Assembly (NCBI GenBank): GCA_964598695.1
Contig: CAZRDB010000135.1
Coordinates: 1-13,948 of the forward strand
Reading direction: 5' to 3'
Length of the DNA: 13,948 nucleotides
DNA from: CAZRDB01 sp964598695
Lineage (GTDB): Bacteria > Armatimonadota > Zipacnadia > UBA1398
Below are positions 6,410 through 13,595 of this stretch, piece by piece. Within the stretch, counting starts at the first letter, position 1; every line of letters starts with the position of its first letter. A program made the translations under genes and the position numbers. A model generated the notes under the pieces. That model was not told the origin of the DNA. It did not search any database and was given only the letters and a program-made list of their open reading frames with translations.

Positions 6410-7522
6410 TCACGAGCCCAGTGCGGCGTGGGTCTCCGCGAGCTGCGCGATGATCGGGATCCTCTGTGGGCACTTCGGCTCGCACTCGCCGCAACGGATG
6501 CAGGCGGCGGCGTTGAGCTTGGCCTCATCGCTGCCCTCGGGCCGCTCGGCGGGCATCCGTCCGTACTCGCGGCGGGCGGTCTCGGTGAGGCCGTAGACGC
6601 GGTGGTAGTTCATCAGCGAGAAGCAGCGGGGGATGTTCACCCCGTGGGGGCAGGGCATGCAGTAGCGGCAGCCGGTGCAGTAGAGCTGGGCGAATCGCTG
6701 GGCCTCGTCGAGTGCCGCGCGCATCGCCTCGCGCTCGGCGTCGGCGATCGGCTCGTCGCGGCAGGCGGTGGCGACGTTCTCCTCGACCATCGCGAGGGAG
6801 CCCATCCCGGAGATGGCCGTCGAGACGGCGGGATTGGCGAAGACGAAACGGAGAGCCGCCTCGGGGGTGCTCGCGACGCCGCCCGGGACCATCCGGGCCA
6901 GCTCGGGGCTCAGCCCGGCCAACCGGCCGCCGCCGACGGGGCCCATCACGATGACGCCCATGCCCCGCTCGGCCGCGCGGGCGATGCCCTCCTCGTTGCC
7001 CCGGTCGAGGAGGTTGTACTGGACAATCATCGACTCGAATTCGCCGGTGTCGATGATCCGGAGCAGGTTCTCGGGGGAGTCGTGGAACGAGAAGCCGATG
7101 TGGCGGATGAGCCCCTGATCGCGGGCCTTGTGGGCCTCCCGGAGGAGCTTGGCGCCCCCCAGGAGGTGCGTCTCACACGACTCCCAACTGAGCGCGTGCC
7201 AGATCGTGTAGACATCGATGTAGGGGGTGTCGAGGGCGGTCAGCGACTCCTCGAGCCGTCTCCACCATCCGTCGGCGGTCTGGTCCTCCCAGCAGGGATT
7301 CTTGGTCGAGAGGATCACGTTCTCGCGGCGGCCGCGGAGCGCCTTGCCGCACTTCGCCTCACTCATCCCATAGCCGCGCGCGGTGTCGAGGAAGTTCACC
7401 CCGAGGTCGAACGCGCGGTGCAGGACCGCCACCGCCTCGTCGGTGTCCTCCGGCAGGCGCATGGCCCCGAAGCCGAGGAGCGAGGTCTCCAGACCGGTCT
7501 TGCCGAGTGCGCGGAACCGCAT
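6410..7522 (-). CDS. Aldo/keto reductase with C-terminal 4Fe-4S ferredoxin motifs
   Basis: A 370-residue cytoplasmic enzyme of the aldo/keto reductase superfamily, in the COG1453-like branch that carries a ferredoxin tail. Residues 1-270 are the TIM barrel with the catalytic tetrad visible: Asp46 in FLDTARGYG, Tyr51, Lys74 in LSTKN, and His109 in IWHALSW. The C-terminal region has two cysteine clusters: Cys282, 285, 288 and 291 (CTGCRYCMPCP) and Cys341, 344, 347 and 351 (CIRCGECEPKCP). These should bind two 4Fe-4S clusters and allow electron exchange with a ferredoxin or flavoprotein rather than only NAD(P)H. The ATG at 7522 is 9 bases from GGAAGGGA. It sits between a PAP2 gene (55 bases upstream) and a secreted esterase (28 bases downstream). 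The substrate is unknown. Confidence 0.93.
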   Translation of the reverse strand: MRFRALGKTGLETSLLGFGAMRLPEDTDEAVAVLHRAFDLGVNFLDTARGYGMSEAKCGKALRGRRENVILSTKNPCWEDQTADGWWRRLEESLTALDTPYIDVYTIWHALSWESCETHLLGGAKLLREAHKARDQGLIRHIGFSFHDSPENLLRIIDTGEFESMIVQYNLLDRGNEEGIARAAERGMGVIVMGPVGGGRLAGLSPELARMVPGGVASTPEAALRFVFANPAVSTAISGMGSLAMVEENVATACRDEPIADAEREAMRAALDEAQRFAQLYCTGCRYCMPCPHGVNIPRCFSLMNYHRVYGLTETARREYGRMPAERPEGSDEAKLNAAACIRCGECEPKCPQRIPIIAQLAETHAALGS

Positions 7523-7577
7523 TGCGGGCGTTCCCTTCCGAGTGCATGCCGTGCCGTCCGAGCCCGTTGGGGATACG

Positions 7578-8462
7578 TCAGTCTGAGGCGCCGTCCTCTT
7601 CGCCGCCGGTGCGGGGGGCCGCCTTCCGCCGCCTCCGGCTGCGGCGTTCGGCGGCGATCTCGGCGAGCCGGGACTCCGAGAGCACCGGGTAGGCGAGGAG
7701 GACCGTAGCCCCGATGTACCACCCGAGGCCGCCGCCGGCGAGGACGTCGCTCAGGTGGTGGCGGAGCAGGACCATCCGTGCGAGGCAGATCGCGGCGCCG
7801 ACTGCGTACCAGGCCCCTCGCCACCGGGGCCAGTAGGCGGCGCCGATGGCAGCCATCGCGAGGCCGAACGTGGCGTGACCGGAGGGGAACGAGCCGCCGT
7901 AGCGGAGCGGATGCCAGACGTTCGCCCAGGCGCCGGTATCGAGAAGCACGTCGCCCGGGCGTTCGCGGCCGGCGATCAGCTTGGTCAGCTCGCAGGCGAT
8001 GCTCTGGAGCAGGCCGGCCACCAGGACCGCCCCGATGAACGCGCGCACGCGCAGCCGCTCGGGCAGGAGCGCGGGGGCCAGGGGCCGCAGCCACGGGCGG
8101 CGCTCGAGGAGTGCGGCGGTGCGCGCCCGCAGGCGGCCGCCGAGCAGGCTGACGTAGCTCCAGAGGAGGATCGCCCAGACGGCCAGATAGCCGACGGTGA
8201 ATGCGTCGGTGATCCGGTGGCTCAGCAGCCGGAGGAACCCTTTGCGGAGCCCCAGGACCTCGGTCCCGAGACGGTCGTCGTGCTCGGCGAGGGCTGCGAA
8301 CAGCGCCACCAGCGGCCCGTCGAGGAGGAAGATGGAGAGGAGGGTCGTCGCCGCCAGGAGCAAGATCCAGTGCGGTCTCACCTCGGGGAAGCGGCTGTAG
8401 CGTGCTCGTAGGGAGCGCCACCACCGGCTGAGGCAGTCGGCAAGCCGTTGGGTCGGTCTCAC
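7578..8462 (-). CDS. PAP2-family membrane phosphatase
   Basis: A 294-residue integral membrane phosphatase of the type-2 phosphatidic acid phosphatase family, which removes phosphate from lipid phosphates such as undecaprenyl pyrophosphate or phosphatidate. The three family motifs are complete: KLIAGRERP (K-x6-RP, residues 161-169), FPSGH at 192-196 with catalytic His196, and ARMVLLRHHLSDV with Arg229, His235 and Asp239. About six hydrophobic segments are visible, for example 31-50, 88-107, 141-157, 200-215, 218-233 and 243-260. The C-terminus is Arg/Lys-rich and cytosolic in appearance. Start is GTG at 8462 with GAGGAGG five bases upstream. It is the first gene after the pst operon on the same strand, 43 bases away, so it may be read through from it; release of inorganic phosphate would fit that setting, but this is inference. 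Confidence 0.92.
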   Translation of the reverse strand: MRPTQRLADCLSRWWRSLRARYSRFPEVRPHWILLLAATTLLSIFLLDGPLVALFAALAEHDDRLGTEVLGLRKGFLRLLSHRITDAFTVGYLAVWAILLWSYVSLLGGRLRARTAALLERRPWLRPLAPALLPERLRVRAFIGAVLVAGLLQSIACELTKLIAGRERPGDVLLDTGAWANVWHPLRYGGSFPSGHATFGLAMAAIGAAYWPRWRGAWYAVGAAICLARMVLLRHHLSDVLAGGGLGWYIGATVLLAYPVLSESRLAEIAAERRSRRRRKAAPRTGGEEDGASD

Positions 8463-8479
8463 GCAGTCCTCCTCGGGCC

Positions 8480-8496
8480 TCGGCGGGCGCCGCCGA
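8480..8496 (-). repeat. GC hairpin between the second pstB and the PAP2 gene
   Basis: TCGGCGG at 8480-8486 pairs perfectly with CCGCCGA at 8490-8496 over a 3-base loop. In the minus-strand transcript it falls shortly after the pstB stop and just before the ribosome site of the PAP2 gene. No T-run follows, so it is a doubtful terminator; it could mark partial termination between the pst genes and the PAP2 cluster. Confidence 0.4.
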
Positions 8497-8505
8497 TGCC
8501 GGTAC

Positions 8506-9270
8506 CTAGCCGAAGCGGCCGGTGATGTACTGCTCGGTCCGCTCGTCCTGGGGCGTGGTGAAGATGCGGGTGGTCGGTCCCCGCTCGATGATCTCGCCCA
8601 GCAGCATGTAGACGCACTCGTCGGAGGCGCGCGCGGCTTGCTGCATGTTGTGTGTGACGATCAGGATCGTGTAGTTGTCACGCAGCTCGCGCATGAGGTC
8701 CTCGATCGCCAGCGTGGAGGCCGGGTCGAGAGCCGAGCAGGGCTCATCGAGCAGGATCACCTCGGGCCGAACGGCGAGCAGGCGCGCGACGCACAGCCGT
8801 TGCTGGGCGCCGAGCGAGAGTTCGGTCGCGGGGGTGTCGAGCCGGTCCTTGACCTCGTCCCACAGCCGCGCCGACCGCAGGCTCGCCTCGACCACCTCGG
8901 CGAGGGGGCCGCGGGCCTTGAGGCCGTGGGCCCGGGGGCCGAACGCGACGTTGTCGAACACGGAGAGCGGGAACGGGTTCGGCCGCTGGAAGACCATCCC
9001 GACGCGCGTGCGAAGCTGGACGGGGGTCATCTCGCCCCCGTAGACGTCGACGCCGTCGAGCAGCACGGTGCCGGTCACGCGGACGCAGGCGACGAGGTCG
9101 TTCATCCGGTTGAAGGTGCGAAGCAGGGTCGACTTGCCGCAGCCGGACGGCCCGATGATCGCCGTGATGGTGCGTGGGGCGATCTCGACGTTGACCTCCT
9201 TGAGCGCGTGGAAGCCGCCGTAGTGGAGGTTCAACGCGCGGGTGGCGAGCTTGGGGGCCGTCGCCTCCAT
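8506..9270 (-). CDS. pstB: Phosphate ABC transporter ATP-binding protein PstB, second copy, atypical signature motif
   Basis: A 254-residue cytoplasmic ATPase that energises phosphate import through PstC-PstA. Start ATG at 9270 shares one base with the stop of the preceding pstB (TGATG), with GAGGGGAGG 8 bases upstream; the longer open frame is out-of-frame readback in its neighbour. Visible motifs: Walker A GPSGCGKST (40-48), intact Q-loop MVFQRPNPFP with Gln95, Walker B VILLDEP with Asp175 and Glu176, and H-loop His207. The PstB-typical NPFPLSVFDN and GPRAHG segments are present. The ABC signature, normally LSGGQQQR, reads LSLGAQQR at 151-158, losing one Gly and the Gln. The protein would therefore offer a weak signature to a partner subunit but has an intact nucleotide-binding half of its own. 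It is the last gene of the overlapping pst cluster. Confidence 0.93.
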   Translation of the reverse strand: MEATAPKLATRALNLHYGGFHALKEVNVEIAPRTITAIIGPSGCGKSTLLRTFNRMNDLVACVRVTGTVLLDGVDVYGGEMTPVQLRTRVGMVFQRPNPFPLSVFDNVAFGPRAHGLKARGPLAEVVEASLRSARLWDEVKDRLDTPATELSLGAQQRLCVARLLAVRPEVILLDEPCSALDPASTLAIEDLMRELRDNYTILIVTHNMQQAARASDECVYMLLGEIIERGPTTRIFTTPQDERTEQYITGRFG

Positions 9271-10076
9271 CAGCCGTACCTCCCCTCGAAGTAGTCGCCC
9301 GTGCGCTGGTCGCGCGGGGTGGTGCAGACCTCGCGGGTGAGGCCGTGCTCGACCAGCTCGCCGGTCAACAGGAAGGCGACGCGGTCGGAGGCGCGGGCCG
9401 CCTGCTGGGTGTTGTGGCTCACGAGGACGATCGTGTAGTCGTGGCTGAGCTTGCGGAGGGCCTCCTCGACCTTGAGCGTGGAGATCGGATCGAGTCCCGA
9501 GCAGGGCTCGTCGAGCAGCAGGACCTCGGGCTGCTGGGCGAGGGCGCGGGCGATGCAGAGGCGCTGCTGCTGGCCGCCGGAGAGCGCGAGGGCCGAATCG
9601 CCCAGCCGCGCGCTCACCTCGTCCCACAGGATCGCGTCGCGCAGGGCCCGCTCGACGATCTTCCGGAGCCGGTCCTTGTCCCGGATCCCGGCCATCCGCG
9701 GCCCGTAGGCGATGTTGTCGAAGATCGACTTGGGCAGCGGTGTGGGCAGGGCGAAGACCATCCCGACGCGGCGGCGGATCTCGCAGGGCTCGGTGTCGTC
9801 GTCGTAGACGTTGAGGCCGTCGATCCGCACGCTGCCCCGGGTGACGCGGGCCGAGGGGACCCGGTCGTTGAGCCGGTTGATGGTGCGCAGCAGCGTCGTC
9901 TTGCCACTGCCTCCGGGGCCGGTGAGGGCGAGGATCTCGTTGCGGTAGACCGGGAGCGTGATCTCGCGAAGCGCCTCGACGTCGCCGTACGCGACCGAGA
10001 GGCCCTCGATCGCGATCTTGGCCACCGGGGCGGGTGGGGTCTCGTCAGTTGTCGCCTGGGGCGTGGCCTGTGCCAC
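9270..10076 (-). CDS. pstB: Phosphate ABC transporter ATP-binding protein PstB, first copy, atypical Q-loop
   Basis: A 268-residue PstB-type ATPase on the cytoplasmic face of the phosphate importer. It has a Pro/Ala/Thr-rich leader of about 18 residues, then Walker A GPGGSGKTT (53-61), canonical signature LSGGQQQRLCIARALA (from 165), Walker B LLLLDEP with Asp189 and Glu190, and H-loop His221. The Q-loop, MVFQRPNPFP in standard PstB, reads MVFALPTPLP: Ala109 replaces the Gln that contacts the magnesium and the membrane subunit. The start is GTG at 10076, with AGGGAG four bases upstream. It begins 18 bases after the pstA stop and its own stop overlaps the next pstB start by one base. The tandem arrangement suggests a heterodimer with that protein. 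Confidence 0.93.
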   Translation of the reverse strand: MAQATPQATTDETPPAPVAKIAIEGLSVAYGDVEALREITLPVYRNEILALTGPGGSGKTTLLRTINRLNDRVPSARVTRGSVRIDGLNVYDDDTEPCEIRRRVGMVFALPTPLPKSIFDNIAYGPRMAGIRDKDRLRKIVERALRDAILWDEVSARLGDSALALSGGQQQRLCIARALAQQPEVLLLDEPCSGLDPISTLKVEEALRKLSHDYTIVLVSHNTQQAARASDRVAFLLTGELVEHGLTREVCTTPRDQRTGDYFEGRYG

Positions 10077-10094
10077 GGCTCTCCCTGTCCGTTC

Positions 10095-10925
10095 CTAGGT
10101 CGTGTGGGCGCGGAACCGGATCATGATCCAGTTGGCGACCGTGTTGATCCCGAGGATGACGATGACCAGCACGGCGGCCGTGCCGTAGGCGTTGGGCATC
10201 GAGATCCCCTCGCGCGCGAGGATGTAGAAGTGGACCGCCATGGTCCGGGCCGGGCTGAACAGCGAGGTCGGCATGTGGAGCGACGAGCCGGCGGTGAAGA
10301 TGACGGCGGCGGTCTCCCCCACCCCGCGGCCGACGCCCAGGACGATGCCGGTCACGATCCCCGGGATCGCGCTGGGCAGGACAACCTGGGTGACGGTCTG
10401 CCACAGGGTTGCGCCGGTCGAGAGGCTGGCCTCGCGGTAGGAGTCGGGGACCGCGCGGATCGCCTCCTCGGCCGTGCGCATGATCGTGGGGAGGATCATC
10501 ACGGCGAGTGTGAGGCCGCCCGAGAACACCGACCAGCCCATCTGCAGCTTGATGACGAAGAAGATGAAGCCGAAGAGGCCGAAGATGATCGAGGGGATCC
10601 CGGCCAGGCACTCGGCGCCGAAGCGGATCACCCGCGTCAGGGCGGTCTCGCGCGTGTACTCGGTCAGGTAGATCGCGGTGCCGACGCCCAGCGGCGTCGC
10701 GACCAGCACGCCGAGCAGGGTGACTGCGAGTGTGCCGACGATCATCGGCAGGATGCCGCCCTCTTTGCCCATCTCGCGGGGGTAGTCGAGCAGGAAGCGG
10801 AGCGAGAGGGCCGGCAGGCCGTTCCACAGCACGACGCCGATGATGAACGCGAGCACCGCGAGCGTGAACAGCGCCGCGGCCCACAGCATCCACACCGTCA
10901 GCTTGTGCTTGGCCTCCACACTCAC
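10095..10925 (-). CDS. pstA: Phosphate ABC transporter permease PstA
   Basis: A 276-residue inner-membrane subunit that, with PstC, forms the phosphate channel. About six membrane helices are visible, beginning with LTVWMLWAAALFTLAVLAF. The coupling region that docks PstB is EASLSTGATLWQTVTQVVLP, followed by the family motif GVGRGVGETAAV. The start is GTG at 10925, which overlaps the pstC stop as GTGA (10922-10925); a GAGG lies 9 bases upstream. A second GTG two codons later at 10919 is possible but less well placed. The length is normal for the family. It is the fourth gene of the phoU-pst operon. Confidence 0.94.
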   Translation of the reverse strand: MSVEAKHKLTVWMLWAAALFTLAVLAFIIGVVLWNGLPALSLRFLLDYPREMGKEGGILPMIVGTLAVTLLGVLVATPLGVGTAIYLTEYTRETALTRVIRFGAECLAGIPSIIFGLFGFIFFVIKLQMGWSVFSGGLTLAVMILPTIMRTAEEAIRAVPDSYREASLSTGATLWQTVTQVVLPSAIPGIVTGIVLGVGRGVGETAAVIFTAGSSLHMPTSLFSPARTMAVHFYILAREGISMPNAYGTAAVLVIVILGINTVANWIMIRFRAHTT

Positions 10926-11788
10926 CGGGAGGAGCCTCGCTTTCCGCGGATCGCGTGCATCGTCGCCGCCGAGTTGAGCGCCATGATGAAGACCAACAGG
11001 ACCACACCGGTCGCGAACAGCGCCTGCTGGTGCTCGCCCGAGGCGTAGCCCATCTCGAGCGCGATGTTGCTGGTCAGCGTGCGCGCGGGGTCGAGGGGGC
11101 TTGTCGGGATGATCGCCGCGTTGCCGATGACCATGATCACGGCCATGGTCTCGCCGACCGCGCGGCCCATGGCGAGGATCACCGCGGCGAGGATGCCGCC
11201 CCGCGCGGCCGGGAGGATCACGCGGCGGATCGCCTGCGAGTGGGTGCAGCCGAGGGCGAGCGCGCCCTCCTTGTAGGTGCGGGGCACGGCCTCGATGGCG
11301 TCCTCGGCGATCCCGATGAGGGTCGGGAGGACCATCACCCCGAGGATGATCGAGGCCGCAAGCACCGACAGACCCGGTCCTCCGAGGGAGTTCCGGATGA
11401 CCGGCACGAGGAACAGGACGCCCACGAAGCCATACACCACGGAGGGGATCCCGGCGAGGAGTTGGATCGCGGGGCGAACCAGGTCGGCCACCCTCCGTGG
11501 CGCGATCTCGGCGAGGAAGACGGCGCAGGAGAGGCCCAGCGGCACGGCGATGACCATCGCGCCGACGGTCACGGCGACCGAGGCGATGATCATGGGCAGC
11601 AGGCCGAAGCCGCCCTTGGTGGGGGCCCACCGCCCGCCCAGCAGGAAGGCGTCGAGCCCGTGGCGGAGCATGACGGGGACACCCTCCATCAGGATGAACA
11701 GCCCGATGAGGGCGAGCATCGAGACCGCCGAGAGCGCGGCGGCCAGGAGGACCCTCTCGATCGTCTTCTCGGTCTGGCGGATCGTCAT
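10922..11788 (-). CDS. pstC: Phosphate ABC transporter permease PstC
   Basis: A 288-residue inner-membrane permease partner of PstA. The open frame continues to 12664 across pstS, but ATG at 11788 overlaps the pstS stop as ATGA and is followed directly by a typical PstC N-terminus (MTIRQTEKTIERVLLAAALS). The first helix is LLAAALSAVSMLALIGLFIL. Family landmarks are AIQLLAGIPSVVYGFVGVLFLVP split over 130-155, the coupling helix GALALGCTHSQAIRRVILP, and GRAVGETMAVIMVIG. The length matches bacterial PstC. Its C-terminus overlaps pstA by 4 bases, so the two channel halves should be made in equal amounts. Confidence 0.94.
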   Translation of the reverse strand: MTIRQTEKTIERVLLAAALSAVSMLALIGLFILMEGVPVMLRHGLDAFLLGGRWAPTKGGFGLLPMIIASVAVTVGAMVIAVPLGLSCAVFLAEIAPRRVADLVRPAIQLLAGIPSVVYGFVGVLFLVPVIRNSLGGPGLSVLAASIILGVMVLPTLIGIAEDAIEAVPRTYKEGALALGCTHSQAIRRVILPAARGGILAAVILAMGRAVGETMAVIMVIGNAAIIPTSPLDPARTLTSNIALEMGYASGEHQQALFATGVVLLVFIMALNSAATMHAIRGKRGSSR

Positions 11789-12660
11789 GGGGCGGTCTCC
11801 CCCACGGCGATGTAGCCGGCCCGCTCGACGAGCTTCTGGCCGTCGGGCCCGAGCGCGAAGTCGACGAACTGGCGCGCCGACGGGCTCGGCTCGCCCTTCG
11901 CGAGCAGCAGGAAGGGACGGGCGAGTTCGTAGCTCTCGTCCTGGACCGACTCGATCGTCGGGTGATGGCCGTCGTAGTCGACGAGACGCACCTCTTCGGT
12001 GACCATCCCGAGGCTGATGTAGCCGATTGCGTTGGGGTCGGTGGCGACGATCGCGCGGACGGTGCCGGTCGAGTCCTGCACGAGCGCCCGCGGCGTGATG
12101 TCCTGTTTGTCCATCACGCCCTCCTCGAACGCGCTGCGGGTGCCGGAGCCCTCCTCGCGCGTGATCAGCGTGATCGTATCGCGGCCCGGCCGGGCGAGCG
12201 GGGAGCCGGCGCCGGGGATCTCGCTCCAGCGGGTGACGCGTCCGAGGTAGATCCCCTGGACCTGCTGCTTGGTCAGGTTCGCGATGGGGTTCGAAGGATG
12301 GACGATCAGCGCGACGGCGTCGCGCGCCACGACGATCGGGGTGAGGGCCATCTCGTCGGGCTTGAGCGAGCGCGAGGCCATGCCGACGTCGGCGGCTCCG
12401 TCGAGCGCTGCCTTCACCCCGGCCGTGCTGCCGCCGCCCTGCACGTTGACGACGCGATCGGGGTGCTCGACCTGGTAGTACTCGGCGATCAGCTCGGCAA
12501 CCGGTTGGACGGAGGTCGAGCCGGCGAGCACGAGCGCCGTGTGGCCCTGCGGCCTGCCTTTGCAGCCGGCGGCCAGCACGGCGCAGAGGATCCCCGCGAC
12601 CGCGATGCCGAGGGGAGCCGACGCGCCGAACCGGAACCGACGGGTTCGAGCCGTGCTCAT
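11785..12660 (-). CDS. pstS: Phosphate-binding lipoprotein PstS
   Basis: A 291-residue high-affinity phosphate receptor, lipid-anchored outside the inner membrane. The N-terminus is Arg-rich, then hydrophobic, ending in the lipobox LAAGC with Cys33. Phosphate-contact segments are AGSTSVQP (46-53), QGGGSTAG (74-81), GMASR (93-97) and REEGSGTRSAF (168-178), matching the PstS pattern. The C-terminus (FALGPDGQKLVERAGYIAV) is the usual PstS ending. The start is ATG at 12660, overlapping the phoU stop as ATGA, with GGGAG 7 bases upstream. It is shorter than enterobacterial PstS but typical for lipoprotein versions. Placement behind phoU rather than at the operon front is unusual. Confidence 0.95.
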   Translation of the reverse strand: MSTARTRRFRFGASAPLGIAVAGILCAVLAAGCKGRPQGHTALVLAGSTSVQPVAELIAEYYQVEHPDRVVNVQGGGSTAGVKAALDGAADVGMASRSLKPDEMALTPIVVARDAVALIVHPSNPIANLTKQQVQGIYLGRVTRWSEIPGAGSPLARPGRDTITLITREEGSGTRSAFEEGVMDKQDITPRALVQDSTGTVRAIVATDPNAIGYISLGMVTEEVRLVDYDGHHPTIESVQDESYELARPFLLLAKGEPSPSARQFVDFALGPDGQKLVERAGYIAVGETAP

Positions 12661-13364
12661 TCACCAGCTCCCGGTTCGGGCGAGGCAGGCGCCGGCCCCT
12701 CCGTGGTCACCCACGGCTTGCGCCGGCCGGTCTTCATGTAGGCGACGCGCTCGCAGATGTTCTTGGCGTGGTCGCCGACGCGCTCGAGGTACCGCGCGAT
12801 GAGGATGTGGTGGGTGGCCTCGCGGATGCACTCCGGGTCGCTCCGCATCCGCTCGACGGCCAGCGCCTCGATCCCGTGCCACAGGGCATCGATCTGCTTG
12901 TCCTGCTTGCGGACCGCGCGCGCCAGCTCGACGTTGCCGATCTCGTAGACGTGGAGCGCGTCTCGGACGATGCCGAGGGTCAGCTCGCCCATCTGGTGCA
13001 GCTCCGCGATCTCCCCGCGCTCGGGCTCGTCGAAGACCGCCTCGGCCGCGCGGGCGATCGCCACGGCGTAGTCGCCGATCCGCTCGAGGTCGGTGACCAT
13101 CTTCAGGGTGGCGGTCACGGTGCGGAGGTCGCTGGCAACGGGCTGCTGGAGCGCCAGGAGGCCGGTGGCCGCCGTCTCGATCGCCTCATCCAGCTCGTCG
13201 GCCTCGGCGTCGCGCTCCCGTACCTCCTGGGCGAGCGCGCCGTCCTTGCCCCACAGCGAGACGAGCGAATCGGAGAGCATGCTCGTCACGAGCTGGCCCA
13301 TCGTGAGCGCCGATGCCTTCAGCGCGTCGAGGTCGCGGTCGAATCCTGCGCGCAGCTGTGTCAT
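12657..13364 (-). CDS. phoU: Phosphate transport regulator PhoU
   Basis: A 235-residue cytoplasmic regulator that restrains Pst uptake and, in most bacteria, PhoR signalling. It contains two three-helix repeats. Each carries the metal-binding motif: DLERIGDYAVAIA (92-104) and YLERVGDHAKNIC (192-204), with conserved Glu, Arg and Asp. The start is ATG at 13364 with AGAGG five bases upstream; the frame is open to 13574 but that part is low-complexity Arg/Gly/Ala. The tail after residue 215 is Pro/Glu-rich and variable. It overlaps pstS by 4 bases and is the first gene of the operon, so its level should be tied to the transporter. No phoR or phoB homologue is present in the window. Confidence 0.95.
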   Translation of the reverse strand: MTQLRAGFDRDLDALKASALTMGQLVTSMLSDSLVSLWGKDGALAQEVRERDAEADELDEAIETAATGLLALQQPVASDLRTVTATLKMVTDLERIGDYAVAIARAAEAVFDEPERGEIAELHQMGELTLGIVRDALHVYEIGNVELARAVRKQDKQIDALWHGIEALAVERMRSDPECIREATHHILIARYLERVGDHAKNICERVAYMKTGRRKPWVTTEGPAPASPEPGAGE

Positions 13365-13416
13365 GCGTTCCTCTCGCTCCCCGAGACAGGCCGACGCCCC
13401 CGCGCGGTGTCGGACC

Positions 13417-13444
13417 ATTGTACCGAGCCCGCGCCAGGAGGCAA
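13417..13444 (-). promoter_or_regulatory. Sigma70-type promoter for the phoU-pst operon
   Basis: On the minus strand TTGCCT (13439-13444) and TACAAT (13417-13422) are 16 bases apart. Transcription would begin near 13410, giving a leader of about 46 bases before the phoU ATG at 13364. A clean -10 box is striking in such GC-rich DNA. A palindrome lies just upstream of the -35 box. I saw no E. coli-like Pho box. Confidence 0.6.
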
Positions 13445-13506
13445 CCCGTCGTTTGCGGCCCGGGCCGTCGAGGCTGGATCGCGTTTCGTTCGAGCCGGCT
13501 GGCCGC

Positions 13507-13522
13507 GGCGCCCGCGGGCGCC
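13507..13522. repeat. Perfect 16-bp palindrome GGCGCCCGCGGGCGCC
   Basis: It lies between the scaffold-protein stop and the phoU promoter, about 63 bp upstream of the -35 box. As RNA it gives a 6-bp stem with a CGCG loop and no T-run. It could be a protein-binding site or part of a terminator for the upstream gene. Confidence 0.4.
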
Positions 13523-13595
13523 CGTAGCACAGACTCGGAGACCCAATATAGGCCGCCCCGCCGCGCGGCGCCACCGGCGTTCCGGGCGACGGAGG

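Larger units (their letters stand above)
13365..13595. other. Leader and spacer region upstream of phoU, 231 bp, rich in palindromes
   Basis: The region holds the likely phoU promoter and several perfect palindromes: CGGCCCGGGCCG at 13456-13467, AGCCGGCT at 13493-13500, GGCGCCCGCGGGCGCC at 13507-13522 and CGCCGCGCGGCG at 13559-13570. One or more may terminate the upstream scaffold-protein transcript or bind a regulator. High GC content raises the chance of such palindromes. No gene or small ORF of merit was found here. Confidence 0.5.

Noticed and set aside
6224..7708. Plus-strand open frame of 494 codons opposite the hydrolase and reductase
   Set aside because: It runs across two genes and their spacer on the other strand and shows only mirrored codon bias.
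9345..11048. Long plus-strand open frame of 567 codons across pstB, pstA and pstC
   Set aside because: It is antisense to three certain pst genes, has Asp/Gly/Arg/His-biased composition typical of the reverse frame of GC-rich genes, and no recognisable domain or ribosome site.
11789..12664. N-terminal extension of pstC through the whole of pstS
   Set aside because: The extension is an out-of-frame reading of pstS; the ATGA overlap at 11785-11788 gives the natural pstC start.
13545..13550. TATATT on the minus strand as a second -10 box upstream of phoU
   Set aside because: No acceptable -35 box is found 16-18 bases upstream; the TTGCCT/TACAAT pair closer to phoU is better.
13507..13570. Cluster of palindromes as a possible CRISPR-like or REP-type repeat array
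   Set aside because: The palindromes differ in sequence and length, are not evenly spaced, and have no spacers; GC content above 75 percent explains many of them.
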